Assembly: GCF_015207375.1 (NCBI RefSeq)
Contig: NZ_JADEWY010000045.1
Location: 1-44,791 of the forward strand
Length of the DNA: 44,791 nucleotides
Reading direction: 5' to 3'
From: Coleofasciculus sp. LEGE 07092
Lineage (GTDB): Bacteria; Cyanobacteriota; Cyanobacteriia; Cyanobacteriales; Coleofasciculaceae
Part shown: positions 24,688 through 34,281 of the stretch, piece after piece
How the letters are laid out: the number at the start of each line of letters is the position of its first letter
Numbering within the stretch: the stretch's first letter is position 1
Position numbers and translations under genes: made by a program
The notes under the pieces: model-generated
Database searches by the model: none
Told to the model about the DNA's origin: nothing
Seen by the model: the letters and a program-made list of their open reading frames with translations, nothing else

Positions 24688-26631
24688 CTACTTCGTTTCT
24701 GGTTCCGAGAACTCAGCGTCGATGACATCATCGCCACCAGAAGCAGCATCAGAACCGGGCGCACCAGCACCAGGAGCACCAGTACCAGGAGCACCAGCAC
24801 CAGGAGCACCAGCTTCTGCACCACCGCCACTTTGTTGATACAGGTTAGCACTGATGCTGTAAAGAGACTGCTGTAACTCAGTCGTCAAAGTCTTAATCTG
24901 CTCGTCGTCTTCTTTGGCAACAGCCTCTCGCAAGTCTTTAATCAGCCCTTCTACCTTCGTCTTATCAGCGGCTGGGACTTTGTCACCCAGTTCGCTGATT
25001 TGCTTCTCAGCTTGGTAAGAGAGAGAATCAGCTTGGTTCTTGCGATCAATTTTTTCACGGCGCTCTTTGTCAGCAGAGGCATTGGCTTCTGCTTCCTTGA
25101 CCATGCGCTCGACATCCTCATTCGGCAGGGTTGAAGCCCCAGTAATGCTGATCGATTGCTCTTTATTTGTACCTTTGTCTTTGGCAGTGACGTTAAGGAT
25201 ACCGTTGGCGTCAATATCGAAGATGACTTCAATTTGGGGTACGCCACGAGGAGCTGGAGGAATTCCATCAAGACGGAAAGTACCCAGACTCTTGTTGTCG
25301 TTGGACATTTCCCGTTCACCTTGGAGAACGTGGATTTCTACGTTCGTTTGACCATCCACCGCCGTGGAGAAGGTTTCTGACTTCTTGGTGGGGATAGTGG
25401 TGTTACGGGGGATGATCTTAGTCATGACACCGCCCAAGGTTTCCACACCCAGAGATAGGGGCGTGACATCCAACAGCAGAATGTCTTTAACTTCACCCGC
25501 TAGCACACCTGCTTGAATTGCCGCACCAATGGCGACCACTTCATCAGGATTCACGGTTTGGTTGGGATCTTTACCCAATACCCGCTTGACCACTTCTTGG
25601 ACGGCAGGAATACGAGTCGAACCTCCCACTAAGACAATTTCATCAATGGCGCTCTTGTCAAGTTTGGCATCGCGCACCGCATTCTCAACGGGGATGCGGC
25701 AACGGTCGATCAAGTCAGCGCATAGTTCTTCAAATTTAGCCCGTGTTAGGGTCATGTCCAGGTGCTTGGGTCCATCCTGGGTTGCCGTGATGAAGGGCAG
25801 GTTGATTTCAGCTTGCGTGACGCTAGAAAGCTCGATCTTAGCTTTCTCAGCGGCTTCTGTTAGGCGTTGCAGGGCTTGCTTATCTTTACGCAAGTCAATG
25901 CCTTCAGATTTTTGGAATTCTGCGGCTAGGTAGTCAACGATTTTCTTGTCGAAGTCGTCACCCCCCAAGTGAGTGTCACCGGAGGTTGCTAATACTTCAA
26001 ATACACCGTCACCCACTTCCAGAATGGATACGTCGAACGTACCGCCGCCAAGGTCAAATACTAGAATGGTTTCGTTGCTCTTCTTGTCTAAGCCGTATGC
26101 CAGAGAAGCAGCGGTAGGCTCATTGATAATCCGCAGGACTTCAATGCCTGCAATTTTGCCCGCATCCTTGGTGGCTTGACGCTGGGAATCATTGAAGTAA
26201 GCGGGAACGGTAAGGACGGCTTGGGTAACGGTTTCACCGAGGTACTTGGATGCATCCTCGACTAGTTTGCGCAGCACCTGAGCTGAAATTTCTTCGGGTG
26301 CAAACTGCTTACCTTGGGCTGGGCAGTCTAGCTTGACGTTATCACCAACCTTGAGGACTTTGTAAGAGACTTCGGTGGCTTCATTCGTGACTTCACCGTG
26401 TCTGCGCCCAATGAAGCGTTTGACAGAGTAGAAGGTGTTTTCCGGGTTCATTACCGCCTGACGCTTGGCGATTTGACCCACCAAGCGATCGTCGCCATTT
26501 TTCGCATAGGCAACCACCGAAGGGGTTGTACGAGCCCCTTCAGCGTTAGCAATAACGGTGGGTTTGCCGCCTTCCATGACAGCTACACAGGAGTTTGTTG
26601 TACCTAAGTCAATTCCAACAACTTTTGCCAT
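24688..26631 (-). CDS. dnaK: Hsp70 chaperone DnaK
   Basis: The 647-residue chaperone begins [18 protein letters not shown], with ATPase motifs ([25 protein letters not shown]) and the peptide-binding domain (about 385-505) starting [11 protein letters not shown]. It refolds and remodels proteins in an ATP cycle with DnaJ and GrpE. The C-terminus ends [12 protein letters not shown] after a Gly-Ala-Pro repeat tract ([14 protein letters not shown]) that is slippage-prone at DNA level. No dnaJ or grpE is adjacent, although a GrpE-like fusion occurs at 40697. No CIRCE inverted repeat was seen in its 349-nt upstream gap. Cyanobacteria have several DnaK paralogues; this has DnaK2-like features. Confidence 0.96.
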   Translation of the reverse strand: MAKVVGIDLGTTNSCVAVMEGGKPTVIANAEGARTTPSVVAYAKNGDDRLVGQIAKRQAVMNPENTFYSVKRFIGRRHGEVTNEATEVSYKVLKVGDNVKLDCPAQGKQFAPEEISAQVLRKLVEDASKYLGETVTQAVLTVPAYFNDSQRQATKDAGKIAGIEVLRIINEPTAASLAYGLDKKSNETILVFDLGGGTFDVSILEVGDGVFEVLATSGDTHLGGDDFDKKIVDYLAAEFQKSEGIDLRKDKQALQRLTEAAEKAKIELSSVTQAEINLPFITATQDGPKHLDMTLTRAKFEELCADLIDRCRIPVENAVRDAKLDKSAIDEIVLVGGSTRIPAVQEVVKRVLGKDPNQTVNPDEVVAIGAAIQAGVLAGEVKDILLLDVTPLSLGVETLGGVMTKIIPRNTTIPTKKSETFSTAVDGQTNVEIHVLQGEREMSNDNKSLGTFRLDGIPPAPRGVPQIEVIFDIDANGILNVTAKDKGTNKEQSISITGASTLPNEDVERMVKEAEANASADKERREKIDRKNQADSLSYQAEKQISELGDKVPAADKTKVEGLIKDLREAVAKEDDEQIKTLTTELQQSLYSISANLYQQSGGGAEAGAPGAGAPGTGAPGAGAPGSDAASGGDDVIDAEFSEPETK

Positions 26632-26980
26632 AAGAGTGTTCCAGGTTCGTTTAACTACAAATATCGGTGGGGTATGGGAGTGTCACCATTGAATCCTAAT
26701 TGGTTCAATCAGCAGCTACCGCGAGCATCTCTTGCCATTGGCTTGCTACCAATCTCTATACTGAACAGAGTTTGCCTGTCTCATGAAGGAGGGGTTGCCG
26801 AACCTGAGATGGGACGGTTCTACCTCGGATCGTTTTTGCTACTCTTTCTCCCATCAAGGTCAATCAACATTCATACAGTCTGCTGATTGCTATCACTGTG
26901 TCTAATGTAGGAAAATCAATGGCTCTAGGTATTGGTGCGAACCGTAAAGAATCAGTTGTGTTTGCCGTCTGTCCCACTAG
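26632..26980. other. 349-nt gap upstream of dnaK
   Basis: The gap holds the dnaK promoter region and the 3' side of the histidine kinase gene. I found no CIRCE element (TTAGCACTC spaced from GAGTGCTAA) and only one weak stem (ATTGG/CCAAT near 26743). The 70-codon frame at 26674..26886 has no family features and is not called. Confidence 0.5.
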
Positions 26981-29167
26981 TTAGGCGATCGCAAATCCAG
27001 GGGAATGGCTACGCTGCCGGATAGGAATTTCAATAACAAACTCTGTTCCTTGTCCCGGTGTGGAAACGCAGTGGATGCGTCCGCCGTGTTTTTCTACCAC
27101 AATCTGATAGCTGATTGACAAACCCAATCCCGTACCTTTACCGACTGGTTTTGTCGTGAAAAAGGGATCAAACAGACGCTGACGCACGGTTTCTGTCATG
27201 CCAGAACCGTTATCAGCAATTCGGATTGCGACATGGGGGTTAATCGCTGAACCTTGAGGGCGACTGTCCCAATCCTTTCCTTCCTCGATGTCGGTACAGA
27301 TCACAATTGTCGGTACGACGGCAGGACATTTGCCATTTGTCGTTGCTAATTGAGAATTTTGCGTTCTCAACTCTTCCAGAGCATCAATGGCATTACCGAT
27401 CAGATTCATAAATACCTGATTGAGTTGCCCCGGATAGCATTCTAATAGGGGAAGATCTCCATATTTTTTAATAACTTTAATTTCAGAATGACCAGGCGCT
27501 GCTTTGAGTTGATTCTGCAAAATTAGCAGGGTATTATCGAGTCCCTCATGGAGATTCACTGATTTCATCTCAGCTTCATCCAGTCGTGAGAAATTTCGCA
27601 ACGACAGCACTAAGTTTCGAATGCGGTCTGCTCCCAACTTCATTGAATCAATAATTTTGGGAAGATCCGTTTTTACAAACTCTAAGTCAATTTCTTGGGT
27701 AACTTCCTGAATAAGTCGTTCTGGTTGGGGATACTCTTGCTCGTAAAGTTGCAGCAGGTGCATGATATCTTGAATGTACTGAGAAGCGTAAGCAATATTG
27801 CCGTAAATGAAATTAATTGGATTATTAATTTCGTGTGCCACTCCAGCAACCAGTTGACCCAGAGAGGACATTTTTTCGGTTTGAATGAGCTGACTCTGGT
27901 AAGAATGTAATTTTTGGAGAGCCTGTTTCAGTTCGTTGGTTTGTTGCTTTAATTTAGCTTCGCTTTGCCGCAGTGCCGCCTCTACCCGCTGGCGTTCCTG
28001 AATATCTTGTTTGAGCTGGAAATTGGCTTGCGTTAACTGAGCTGTTCTTTGCTCAACTTTTATTTTCAACTGATCGTGTGCCTTCAGGAGTTCTAACTCG
28101 GCTTTCTGGCGTTCAAAAATCTCATGGCGCAGCCGCTCATTTGTCTGTTTTAATTCAACCGTTCGCTCCTCCACTGCTTGTTGCAACAGTTCAATGACAC
28201 CATACATATCGGCTGGGTTGAGTACTTGCAAAAGACTGGTTTGGGAAACAATTCCCACCAATTCTCCCCAATCCCCTGTGACAATCAGACGGCGGACATG
28301 ACGGCGATGCATTTCTTCATGGGCAACCCACAGTGAATCAGACGGATGCAGACAAAAGACTGGTGTACTCATCACATCTCCAGCACACATCCGTGACATA
28401 TCCAGTTCTAGTGCCTGAAATTGCACGATATCTCGTTCGGTGACAATGCCAACAGGAATTATTAAGGATTGGGAAAAATTCTCTCGTGTTTCCCCAGCTT
28501 CCCAATCTTGTTCAGCGATAATAACACAGCTTACCTGATGCTCTGTCATGAGCTGGGCTAGCCTCAGTCCTGAAGCCGTTACTGGGGCGTGAATGACTTG
28601 GGTTGTCATGACATCTTTGACACACCGCAGTCGTGTCAATAGATTGACGGGTTGCAAGGCTCGACGAATGCTCTCGTGGGTGACAATGCCCATCGGTTGT
28701 CCTTGCTCGTCTACAATCGGTAGGTGGCGAATTCGATGTTGGCGAAACAGCCCCAGCGCTGTAAAAATGTCGTGAGTCTGGGACTGTCTAAGCAGGATTG
28801 GCGGTTGAGCCATGATGTCGGCAATTTTGACCTTTGCTAGGGAAATCCCGGTTGCCGTCAGCTTCACGATATCCCGCTCTGTAAAGACGCCAGCCAGTTG
28901 TGACTCTTTCATGACTAAGACACAGCCTGCGGCGGTATCAGAAACATCGAAAAGGAGTTCTCCTTCCTGACTGATGCAGGAAATTTTGCCAGTCTGTATT
29001 TCCTCGCTGCTTTCACCTAAAGGGCTGGCTGGCAGCATACAACTCCGAAATTGACTCATGAGCGCCAAAACATCAACCAATAGGGTATCTGATGCCACGG
29101 TCAAAAAATGAGAGTCAATTGCTGGATCTAACGCTAGGGAATGGTGTCGCAGACCTAAAGGCTGCAT
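26981..29167 (-). CDS. CBS-domain hybrid sensor histidine kinase
   Basis: About 728 residues with no membrane segment. The N-terminal third has repeated CBS modules (GVFTERDIVKLTATG, GIVTHESIRRAL, GIVTERDIVQFQAL, GIVSQTSLLQVL), i.e. about two Bateman pairs. A long coiled coil (about 330-425) follows, then HisKA with phospho-His in GVAHEINNPINF, and a HATPase domain with the N box NLIGNAIDAL, DNGSGM and GTGLGLSIS. CBS pairs usually sense adenylates or other nucleotides, so this is likely a cytosolic energy-state kinase. No response regulator is adjacent. The frame opens with TTG at 29173; ATG 29167 is preferred. Confidence 0.9.
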   Translation of the reverse strand: MQPLGLRHHSLALDPAIDSHFLTVASDTLLVDVLALMSQFRSCMLPASPLGESSEEIQTGKISCISQEGELLFDVSDTAAGCVLVMKESQLAGVFTERDIVKLTATGISLAKVKIADIMAQPPILLRQSQTHDIFTALGLFRQHRIRHLPIVDEQGQPMGIVTHESIRRALQPVNLLTRLRCVKDVMTTQVIHAPVTASGLRLAQLMTEHQVSCVIIAEQDWEAGETRENFSQSLIIPVGIVTERDIVQFQALELDMSRMCAGDVMSTPVFCLHPSDSLWVAHEEMHRRHVRRLIVTGDWGELVGIVSQTSLLQVLNPADMYGVIELLQQAVEERTVELKQTNERLRHEIFERQKAELELLKAHDQLKIKVEQRTAQLTQANFQLKQDIQERQRVEAALRQSEAKLKQQTNELKQALQKLHSYQSQLIQTEKMSSLGQLVAGVAHEINNPINFIYGNIAYASQYIQDIMHLLQLYEQEYPQPERLIQEVTQEIDLEFVKTDLPKIIDSMKLGADRIRNLVLSLRNFSRLDEAEMKSVNLHEGLDNTLLILQNQLKAAPGHSEIKVIKKYGDLPLLECYPGQLNQVFMNLIGNAIDALEELRTQNSQLATTNGKCPAVVPTIVICTDIEEGKDWDSRPQGSAINPHVAIRIADNGSGMTETVRQRLFDPFFTTKPVGKGTGLGLSISYQIVVEKHGGRIHCVSTPGQGTEFVIEIPIRQRSHSPGFAIA

Positions 29168-29745
29168 GAGCAATTTCTATGAAGTTGGCATTGACATAAC
29201 CCGAGAGGTTCGCGCAGCATTCAACTGTTCCTAGAAATGCCCTACTGCCCGAACGGGAGTTTTTACAAAGGCAGAGGGCAAATTGGGAGTGGAGTTAAGG
29301 TAGTAGCTGACGCTCAGAAAGAAGGAATTTTTTTCTGCAGTTATGTACAGATAATTTTAAGGTAATTTTAAGCTCTGAACCTGTGAGCCTCCCCTCATTT
29401 TTTTAGAAATTGCAATAAATCCTTACATTGACGCAACAAATCTTTACATTGCTTAAGTTTTTGTACCTAGCTACCCGGTTCGCTGCTTTTATTTTTTGAT
29501 GAAGTAATTAATAACTGATTCTTGAAAATGCACAATTACTGGAAGTAATTATAGTGAGACTTTTGATTGTAACAATTTTAGAAAAAAAATGAAGGAGAAA
29601 GGTTCAAAGAAAAATTCTTTTTCCTCTTCACCCTTTCCCTTAAAAGTTGTGCTTATTGGGGCAGATCTGTAGAATAGACCTCTCCTCTGGCAACTATCGG
29701 GTTGTAGTACTCTAGAGTTCCCTATTCCCTACTTCTGTAACCAGC
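29168..29745. promoter_or_regulatory. 578-nt gene-free, AT-rich region between CBS kinase and speE-like gene, with two direct-repeat elements
   Basis: Two separate repeats stand out. ATTTTAAG occurs at 29354..29361 and 29365..29372 (11-bp period; on the minus strand CTTAAAAT separated by 3 nt). AAATC(C/T)TTACATTG occurs at 29417..29430 and 29438..29451 (21-bp period). Both lie upstream of the CBS kinase on the minus strand. TTCCCTATTCCCTA heptamer repeats are near 29709. No ORF is supported. Confidence 0.45.
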
Positions 29746-30690
29746 CTAATGACCAAGCGTGCCTTTGCCAAAGAATTTTGGCGGCTCTTTCAAGGTATAA
29801 ACCTCAGTTTCTGTGGCGATCGCTTTGCGGATGTAGGCAAGGGTTTGGAATAGTCCCAACAGAGTCATACCATCAACTAGTTGCAAACCCCCTGCGGTTT
29901 TTTCTTGCAGGAGTTGATCGGTAGTGGCAGGATCGGGTTGTGTGGCGATCGCTTCGGCTGAGGCGATCGCAAACCCCCACGGAGAGCCATAGGTAGGGGT
30001 ATAAGACGTATAGGAATGGACGTTAGGAAATACTGCCTTGAGAGTATTGACTAGACGTGCGTGAAGCCTCAGTTCACTAGGAGCTACAGGTCCAGCTTGC
30101 ACCACAAAATACCCACCCGGTGCCAAAACCCGCTGAACTTTTTCAAAGTACTCTTTGGTAAAGAGCTGAAAGGATGGTCCTTCTTCTATCGGATCAGAAA
30201 GATCAGAGATAACAATATCCCACTGCTGGTCAGTATTGTCTAAGACTTCTAGGGCATCACCTATAATCAGATGGGTACGCTTGTCATCAAAAGCATTTTG
30301 ATGCATTTCTGGTAAGTGTTCGCGGCACGCTTCCACCACCTCACCATCAATGTCTACCATCGTCACCTGTTCAACGGTATTCCAACGCAGGATTTCCCTA
30401 ACTGTCGCTCCCTCTCCACCGCCTAAGACGAGTACATTGCGAGGAGAGCCATGGCAAATCATAGCGGGATGGACGAGGGCTTCGTGGTAAAGGAACTCAT
30501 CACCCGTGCAAGACTGCCACTTACCATCCAGAACCAGCGCTTTGCCATAAACACCAGTTTCAACGATATACATTTCCTGGTATGTCGTTTTTTTGTAAGC
30601 CAGAACTTTAATGACGCCGTGAACGTAAACATCCCAAGGCGTAATGTACTCGCTCATCCAAAAATCAGCACCCACTTGGCTACCAGCCAT
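29746..30690 (-). CDS. Polyamine aminopropyltransferase (spermidine/thermospermine synthase family)
   Basis: The 314-residue enzyme transfers an aminopropyl group from decarboxylated S-adenosylmethionine to a diamine or triamine. It has an N-terminal beta domain with DGKWQSCTGDEFLYHEALVHP, a Rossmann domain with VLGGGEGATVREILRW, acidic VDIDGEVV and catalytic-loop ISDLSDPIEEGP. The last motif resembles the plant ACL5/thermospermine synthase type (SDLADPVEGGP) more than E. coli SpeE (DSTDP). Thermospermine synthase is therefore a serious alternative to spermidine synthase. Length fits both. The start ATG lies upstream of TPWDVYVHGV. Confidence 0.88.
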   Translation of the reverse strand: MAGSQVGADFWMSEYITPWDVYVHGVIKVLAYKKTTYQEMYIVETGVYGKALVLDGKWQSCTGDEFLYHEALVHPAMICHGSPRNVLVLGGGEGATVREILRWNTVEQVTMVDIDGEVVEACREHLPEMHQNAFDDKRTHLIIGDALEVLDNTDQQWDIVISDLSDPIEEGPSFQLFTKEYFEKVQRVLAPGGYFVVQAGPVAPSELRLHARLVNTLKAVFPNVHSYTSYTPTYGSPWGFAIASAEAIATQPDPATTDQLLQEKTAGGLQLVDGMTLLGLFQTLAYIRKAIATETEVYTLKEPPKFFGKGTLGH

Positions 30691-30824
30691 CAGACTACCC
30701 TCCTTGACCCTAATTTGGACAGATAGCCATTATTGCAGAAGAGTGGAAAATTTCTATCTACCTGGTGTTATATCCGGGTGTCACACTAGGAATTTTAGGG
30801 AATGGGACACAGATTAAACTGGGT

Positions 30825-31286
30825 TTAGGAGCGATCGCTATGTTCGTGAAACAGTTTCAGTATCTCGTCAAAGAGCGGTTCCCCTGCACGGGTTTGTAGA
30901 ATTGCTTGGACTAATCCCATAAACTTTTCATCTTGTTGGGGATTGTTCTCAATCAGTTTACTGGCGGGATGGAAAATCATGTCGTCTGTTTGCAATTCAT
31001 TCGTCTTGCCAGTTTGGAAGCCCGAAAACTCTGGCTTCCAGGAAATTGATTTGCCCCGCAGCGTAAATTGAAACCACTCAAGTTTGCCGTTGCGTAGTTC
31101 TACAACCATATCGAAATAAGGCTCCCCCCCCTGGTACCAGATTTTCGTCATCCCCTCCTTGGCTGGACTCATTATCCCTGGGTCAATCTGTCGTAGGGAA
31201 GCACCTAGTCTTATCATTTCATCGTGATCCATCAGCGTCGTGATTCCGTTCCCAGCGATCTGGTTCATCCAATCATACTGAATCAT
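30825..31286 (-). CDS. Hypothetical protein (153 aa)
   Basis: I do not recognise the family. The product is soluble with no signal or membrane segment. It begins MIQYDWMNQIAGNGITTLMD, has WYQGGEPYFDMVVELRNGKLEWFQF in mid-sequence, and ends with a helical stretch. The composition is balanced and coding-like. It lies between hemW and the aminopropyltransferase gene, all on the minus strand, but the gaps are more than 130 nt so operon membership is unclear. Confidence 0.6.
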   Translation of the reverse strand: MIQYDWMNQIAGNGITTLMDHDEMIRLGASLRQIDPGIMSPAKEGMTKIWYQGGEPYFDMVVELRNGKLEWFQFTLRGKSISWKPEFSGFQTGKTNELQTDDMIFHPASKLIENNPQQDEKFMGLVQAILQTRAGEPLFDEILKLFHEHSDRS

Positions 31287-31307
31287 AAGGAGGCAGGCTC
31301 ATCATTA

Positions 31308-31354
31308 GACTCTATATGTATATGTATTCGATACAGAGTCCTTGTCAGGGACTC
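31308..31354 (-). promoter_or_regulatory. Mutually exclusive stems between hemW and the 153-aa gene
   Basis: GACTCT (31308..31313) can pair with AGAGTC (31335..31340), while overlapping GAGTCC (31336..31341) can instead pair with GGACTC (31349..31354). Two competing stems sharing bases resemble an attenuator. They lie 22 to 68 nt upstream of the 153-aa gene's start, in its leader. There is no T-run. Confidence 0.3.
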
Positions 31355-31416
31355 CGGATACATAAACTTCTAGCCAGTGCTTATCGGATTTCTGGAGAGA
31401 AGGGGTAGGCTCGAGC

Positions 31417-32679
31417 CTAACCTAACTTATTAAACAAATCTGAGAGTACTGTGTTGGAAAACAAGAACCCCTCTGGATCGCTTAACCGTACCCGTCCAGT
31501 CATTGGTAGTTTTTGAGCCGCTTCAAGATGAACAATTTTCTCATCCGTCCCCCTGACTTCTACCCAACCGTCTTGGTAGTAAGGCTGCAAGCTTTTCCAA
31601 AGAAGCTCTAGCGTCTTTGCTCCAAACTGCTCTTGCAGAGTAGACAAGCTCAAACCTTCTGCCAAGCGCAATCCCAGCATTAAAGTCTCTAACAAAACAT
31701 CGGTATCTGAAAGTTTGGGATAATCTAAGATGCCACCCACTTCAACAAGCTGCTGTACCCAGGCGTAATATTCGCGTCGAGTCCGAGCGCGAGTGAACCG
31801 TTGCCCTCGAAGGTAACTAGCTGCCCCCATGCCAAAGCCGTAGAAGGGGCGGTTTTCCCAATAAACCCGATTGTGACGGCATTGATGACTAGGTAAGGCG
31901 TAGTTGGAAATCTCGTAATGCTTGTAACCTGCATGGGTGAGAACTTGCTGGGCGAGGCGGTACATCTGGGCAGTTGCGTCCTCTGTTGGTAAGGGTTTGT
32001 TGCCTGGGGTGTACTGGCGTCCAAAGGCGGTGATGGGTTCTACCGTTAGGTCATAGCAGGAAATATGAGTGGGGGCAAGATTGATGGCGGCTTCTAAGGA
32101 TGCGTGCCACTGCTCTAGGGTTTGATGGGGGAGTCCAGAAATTAAGTCTAGGCTGAAGTCGGGAACCTCTACTTGGCAGATTAAATCGATGGCGGCGAGT
32201 ATATCCTTAAGCTGGTGCGATCGCCCACAAGCGGTTAGTAGTTCATCCTGAAATGCCTGAACTCCCAGGCTGATTCGCGTGACCCCGGCGTTCCGGTATC
32301 CTTGGATCTGTTGTCGGCTAAATGTTCCTGGATCTATTTCCATAGAAATTTCAGCCTGGGCAGCAATTCCAATGTACTTTTCTAAGGTAGCCAGGATGCG
32401 TTCTAGCTGTTCGACGGATAGTAGAGAAGGGGTGCCACCGCCGAAGAAAACCGTTTCTAAAGAGGAGTTGGGAGCTGGTGTTATCGCTATTTCTTGACAT
32501 AACACTTCGACATATTGCGCAATAGTGCCAGAAGTACTGCCAGTTGCTCGATCTCCGACTACAGAAACGGGAAAGTCACAGTAGTAGCATCGTCGTCGGC
32601 AAAAGGGAATGTGGACATAGGCAGAACTGGGAACTTCAAACTCGAATTGTTTCTCAGATTTCTTTAAGGAATTTAACAC
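31417..32679 (-). CDS. hemW: HemW-type radical SAM protein
   Basis: The 420-residue protein carries the radical-SAM cluster motif in HIPFCRRRCYYCDFPV (CxxxCxxC), GGGTPSLL and the SAM-binding segment, as in HemW, formerly mistaken for anaerobic coproporphyrinogen oxidase HemN. HemW is a haem chaperone with a [4Fe-4S] cluster; true HemN has an extra Cys in its CxxxCxxCxC pattern, and here that position is Phe (CDF), favouring HemW. The start is GTG at 32679; no better ATG lies before the cluster motif. TTAAGGAATTT near the start also recurs in the upstream gap. Confidence 0.88.
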   Translation of the reverse strand: MLNSLKKSEKQFEFEVPSSAYVHIPFCRRRCYYCDFPVSVVGDRATGSTSGTIAQYVEVLCQEIAITPAPNSSLETVFFGGGTPSLLSVEQLERILATLEKYIGIAAQAEISMEIDPGTFSRQQIQGYRNAGVTRISLGVQAFQDELLTACGRSHQLKDILAAIDLICQVEVPDFSLDLISGLPHQTLEQWHASLEAAINLAPTHISCYDLTVEPITAFGRQYTPGNKPLPTEDATAQMYRLAQQVLTHAGYKHYEISNYALPSHQCRHNRVYWENRPFYGFGMGAASYLRGQRFTRARTRREYYAWVQQLVEVGGILDYPKLSDTDVLLETLMLGLRLAEGLSLSTLQEQFGAKTLELLWKSLQPYYQDGWVEVRGTDEKIVHLEAAQKLPMTGRVRLSDPEGFLFSNTVLSDLFNKLG

Positions 32680-32915
32680 GTTCTTTTTGCCTGACTTGAC
32701 TATGTTCAGCCAATTCTTAATGCTTAATTAACACTTATTAATAAAGACGGCGATCACGCTAGATCAGGTTGTATCAAGTCAACTCTCTAACTGCCAAAAA
32801 TCTCCCTGACTAGAAAGGGCAATTGCATGATTGATTTAACCCAATAGGTATAAAGAGGTAAAATAGCGTGAAAGATATAATGAATGTGACCGTCAACTAT
32901 CATTTTTTTTCTACT

Positions 32916-32933
32916 AAATTCCTTAAGGAATTT
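32916..32933. promoter_or_regulatory. Perfect 18-bp palindrome upstream of the PIN-TRAM gene
   Basis: AAATTCCTTAAGGAATTT is a perfect palindrome ending 26 nt before the ATG of the 32960 gene. Its right half TTAAGGAATTT is repeated exactly at 32664..32674 inside the hemW start region. It could bind a dimeric regulator between two divergent genes. Confidence 0.5.
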
Positions 32934-32959
32934 CTACACCAATTACTTGGATCGGAACA

Positions 32960-34039
32960 ATGCTTGATTTTGTCATTATTCTTTTATTCATCCTAGCAGG
33001 GGCGGGGATAGGGTTCGATAGCGTCGAATTACTACCCCCATCTGCCCAAGAGCAGGTAACTAATCTAGAAGCGTTACGCTGGACTACTGCTGGCTTTGCC
33101 GCCCTTATTGGTCTTGCCGTTGGTTTAACGGTACAGGTGACTTACCGTCGCATAGAAGCACAAGTGCGCCAACTGCCGATTGAGGTGATTTTAACCAGAG
33201 CTGTTGGTTTAGTGTTGGGACTGCTGCTAGCCAACTTGATGCTGGCACCCGTTTTCTTGCTGCCTTTCCCATCAGAGTTTGCCTTTATTAAACCCATCGC
33301 TGCCATTTTGGGCAGCGTGATGTTTGCCTTTTTGGGGATTAGTCTGGCAGATACCCACGGTAGAACCTTCTTGCGGTTGATCAACCCCAATAGCTTGGAC
33401 ACTATTTTGGTGGCAGAAGGCACCCTCAAATCAGCATCGAGTAAGGTTTTAGATACGAGTTGTATCATTGATGGTCGCATTGAGGAGCTGCTCAATACGG
33501 GCTTTATTGAGGGTCAAATCTTAGTGCCGCAGTTTGTCTTGCAAGAATTGCAGCAATTAGCGGATGCTGCCAACGATCAAAAGCGAATTCGAGGGCGTCG
33601 GGGATTGGATATCCTTAAGCAGATGCAACAAAGTTACCCAGATCGCTTGGTTGTTCACCCAGCCGATTACGAAGACATTCACACTGTAGATGCTAAGTTA
33701 GTGCGGTTTACTCAGGAAATCAATGGGACCCTCGTAACCAATGACTACAATCTGAGTAAAGTTGCCAATTTGCAAAAAGTCCCGGTTCTCAATGTCAATG
33801 ATTTAGCTCATGCAATGCGCCCAATTTACCTTCCCGGTGACAGCCTGGAGTTGAAAATTCTCAAAGAGGGCAAAGAACCCACTCAGGGAGTTGGCTATCT
33901 GGATGATGGCACGATGGTTGTGGTGGACGAGGGGCGCAATCTGGTTGGCGGTGAAGTGCGGGTGGTTGTGACTTCAGCGTTGCAGACTTCAGCGGGACGG
34001 ATGATTTTTGCCCGACCTCAAGCGTCTGTTGCAGCGTGA
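32960..34039 (+). CDS. Membrane-anchored PIN/TRAM domain protein (YacL-like)
   Basis: The 359-residue protein has four N-terminal hydrophobic segments (about 1-20, 42-64, 80-102, 108-128), then a PIN nuclease-like domain (about 162-290) and a TRAM domain (about 295-350). PIN acidic residues are seen in KVLDTSCIIDGRI, VLQELQQLAD, DAKLVRFT and TNDYNL. TRAM usually binds RNA, so this may be a membrane-bound ribonuclease. Layout matches the YacL family. No antitoxin gene is next to it, so a VapC role is unlikely. The start is preceded by GGAACA. Confidence 0.9.
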   Translation: MLDFVIILLFILAGAGIGFDSVELLPPSAQEQVTNLEALRWTTAGFAALIGLAVGLTVQVTYRRIEAQVRQLPIEVILTRAVGLVLGLLLANLMLAPVFLLPFPSEFAFIKPIAAILGSVMFAFLGISLADTHGRTFLRLINPNSLDTILVAEGTLKSASSKVLDTSCIIDGRIEELLNTGFIEGQILVPQFVLQELQQLADAANDQKRIRGRRGLDILKQMQQSYPDRLVVHPADYEDIHTVDAKLVRFTQEINGTLVTNDYNLSKVANLQKVPVLNVNDLAHAMRPIYLPGDSLELKILKEGKEPTQGVGYLDDGTMVVVDEGRNLVGGEVRVVVTSALQTSAGRMIFARPQASVAA

Positions 34040-34281
34040 GAGATTCAGTAGGGTTTAGGGGATTATGGGGATTACAACCCTCTCTTTTCCCCCTTTTCCA
34101 TTTTGTCCAACTGGGGCGATTGTACAACTTATCGATGCGATCGCTTGCCCGATTACCCCACCAAGTTTTGCGATTACGGGATTGTTGGTATAGGAAAGAA
34201 CACTGCTATGCAAGAATAGTTTAAGTTGTCGGGGTAACTTCCGGCTAAATTCAGGCTGTTGGAGAGAAAACGAACTTTTTT

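Noticed and set aside
24685..24876. Plus-strand frame rich in Ser-Thr-Arg repeats
   Set aside because: It is the shadow of the Gly-Ala-Pro repeat tract of dnaK.
26674..26886. 70-residue frame in the dnaK upstream gap
   Set aside because: Composition is not family-like, there is no ribosome site, and the gap is better explained as promoter DNA.
32960..34039. PIN-domain protein as a VapC toxin
   Set aside because: Four membrane helices, a TRAM domain and no adjacent antitoxin gene fit the YacL-like family instead.
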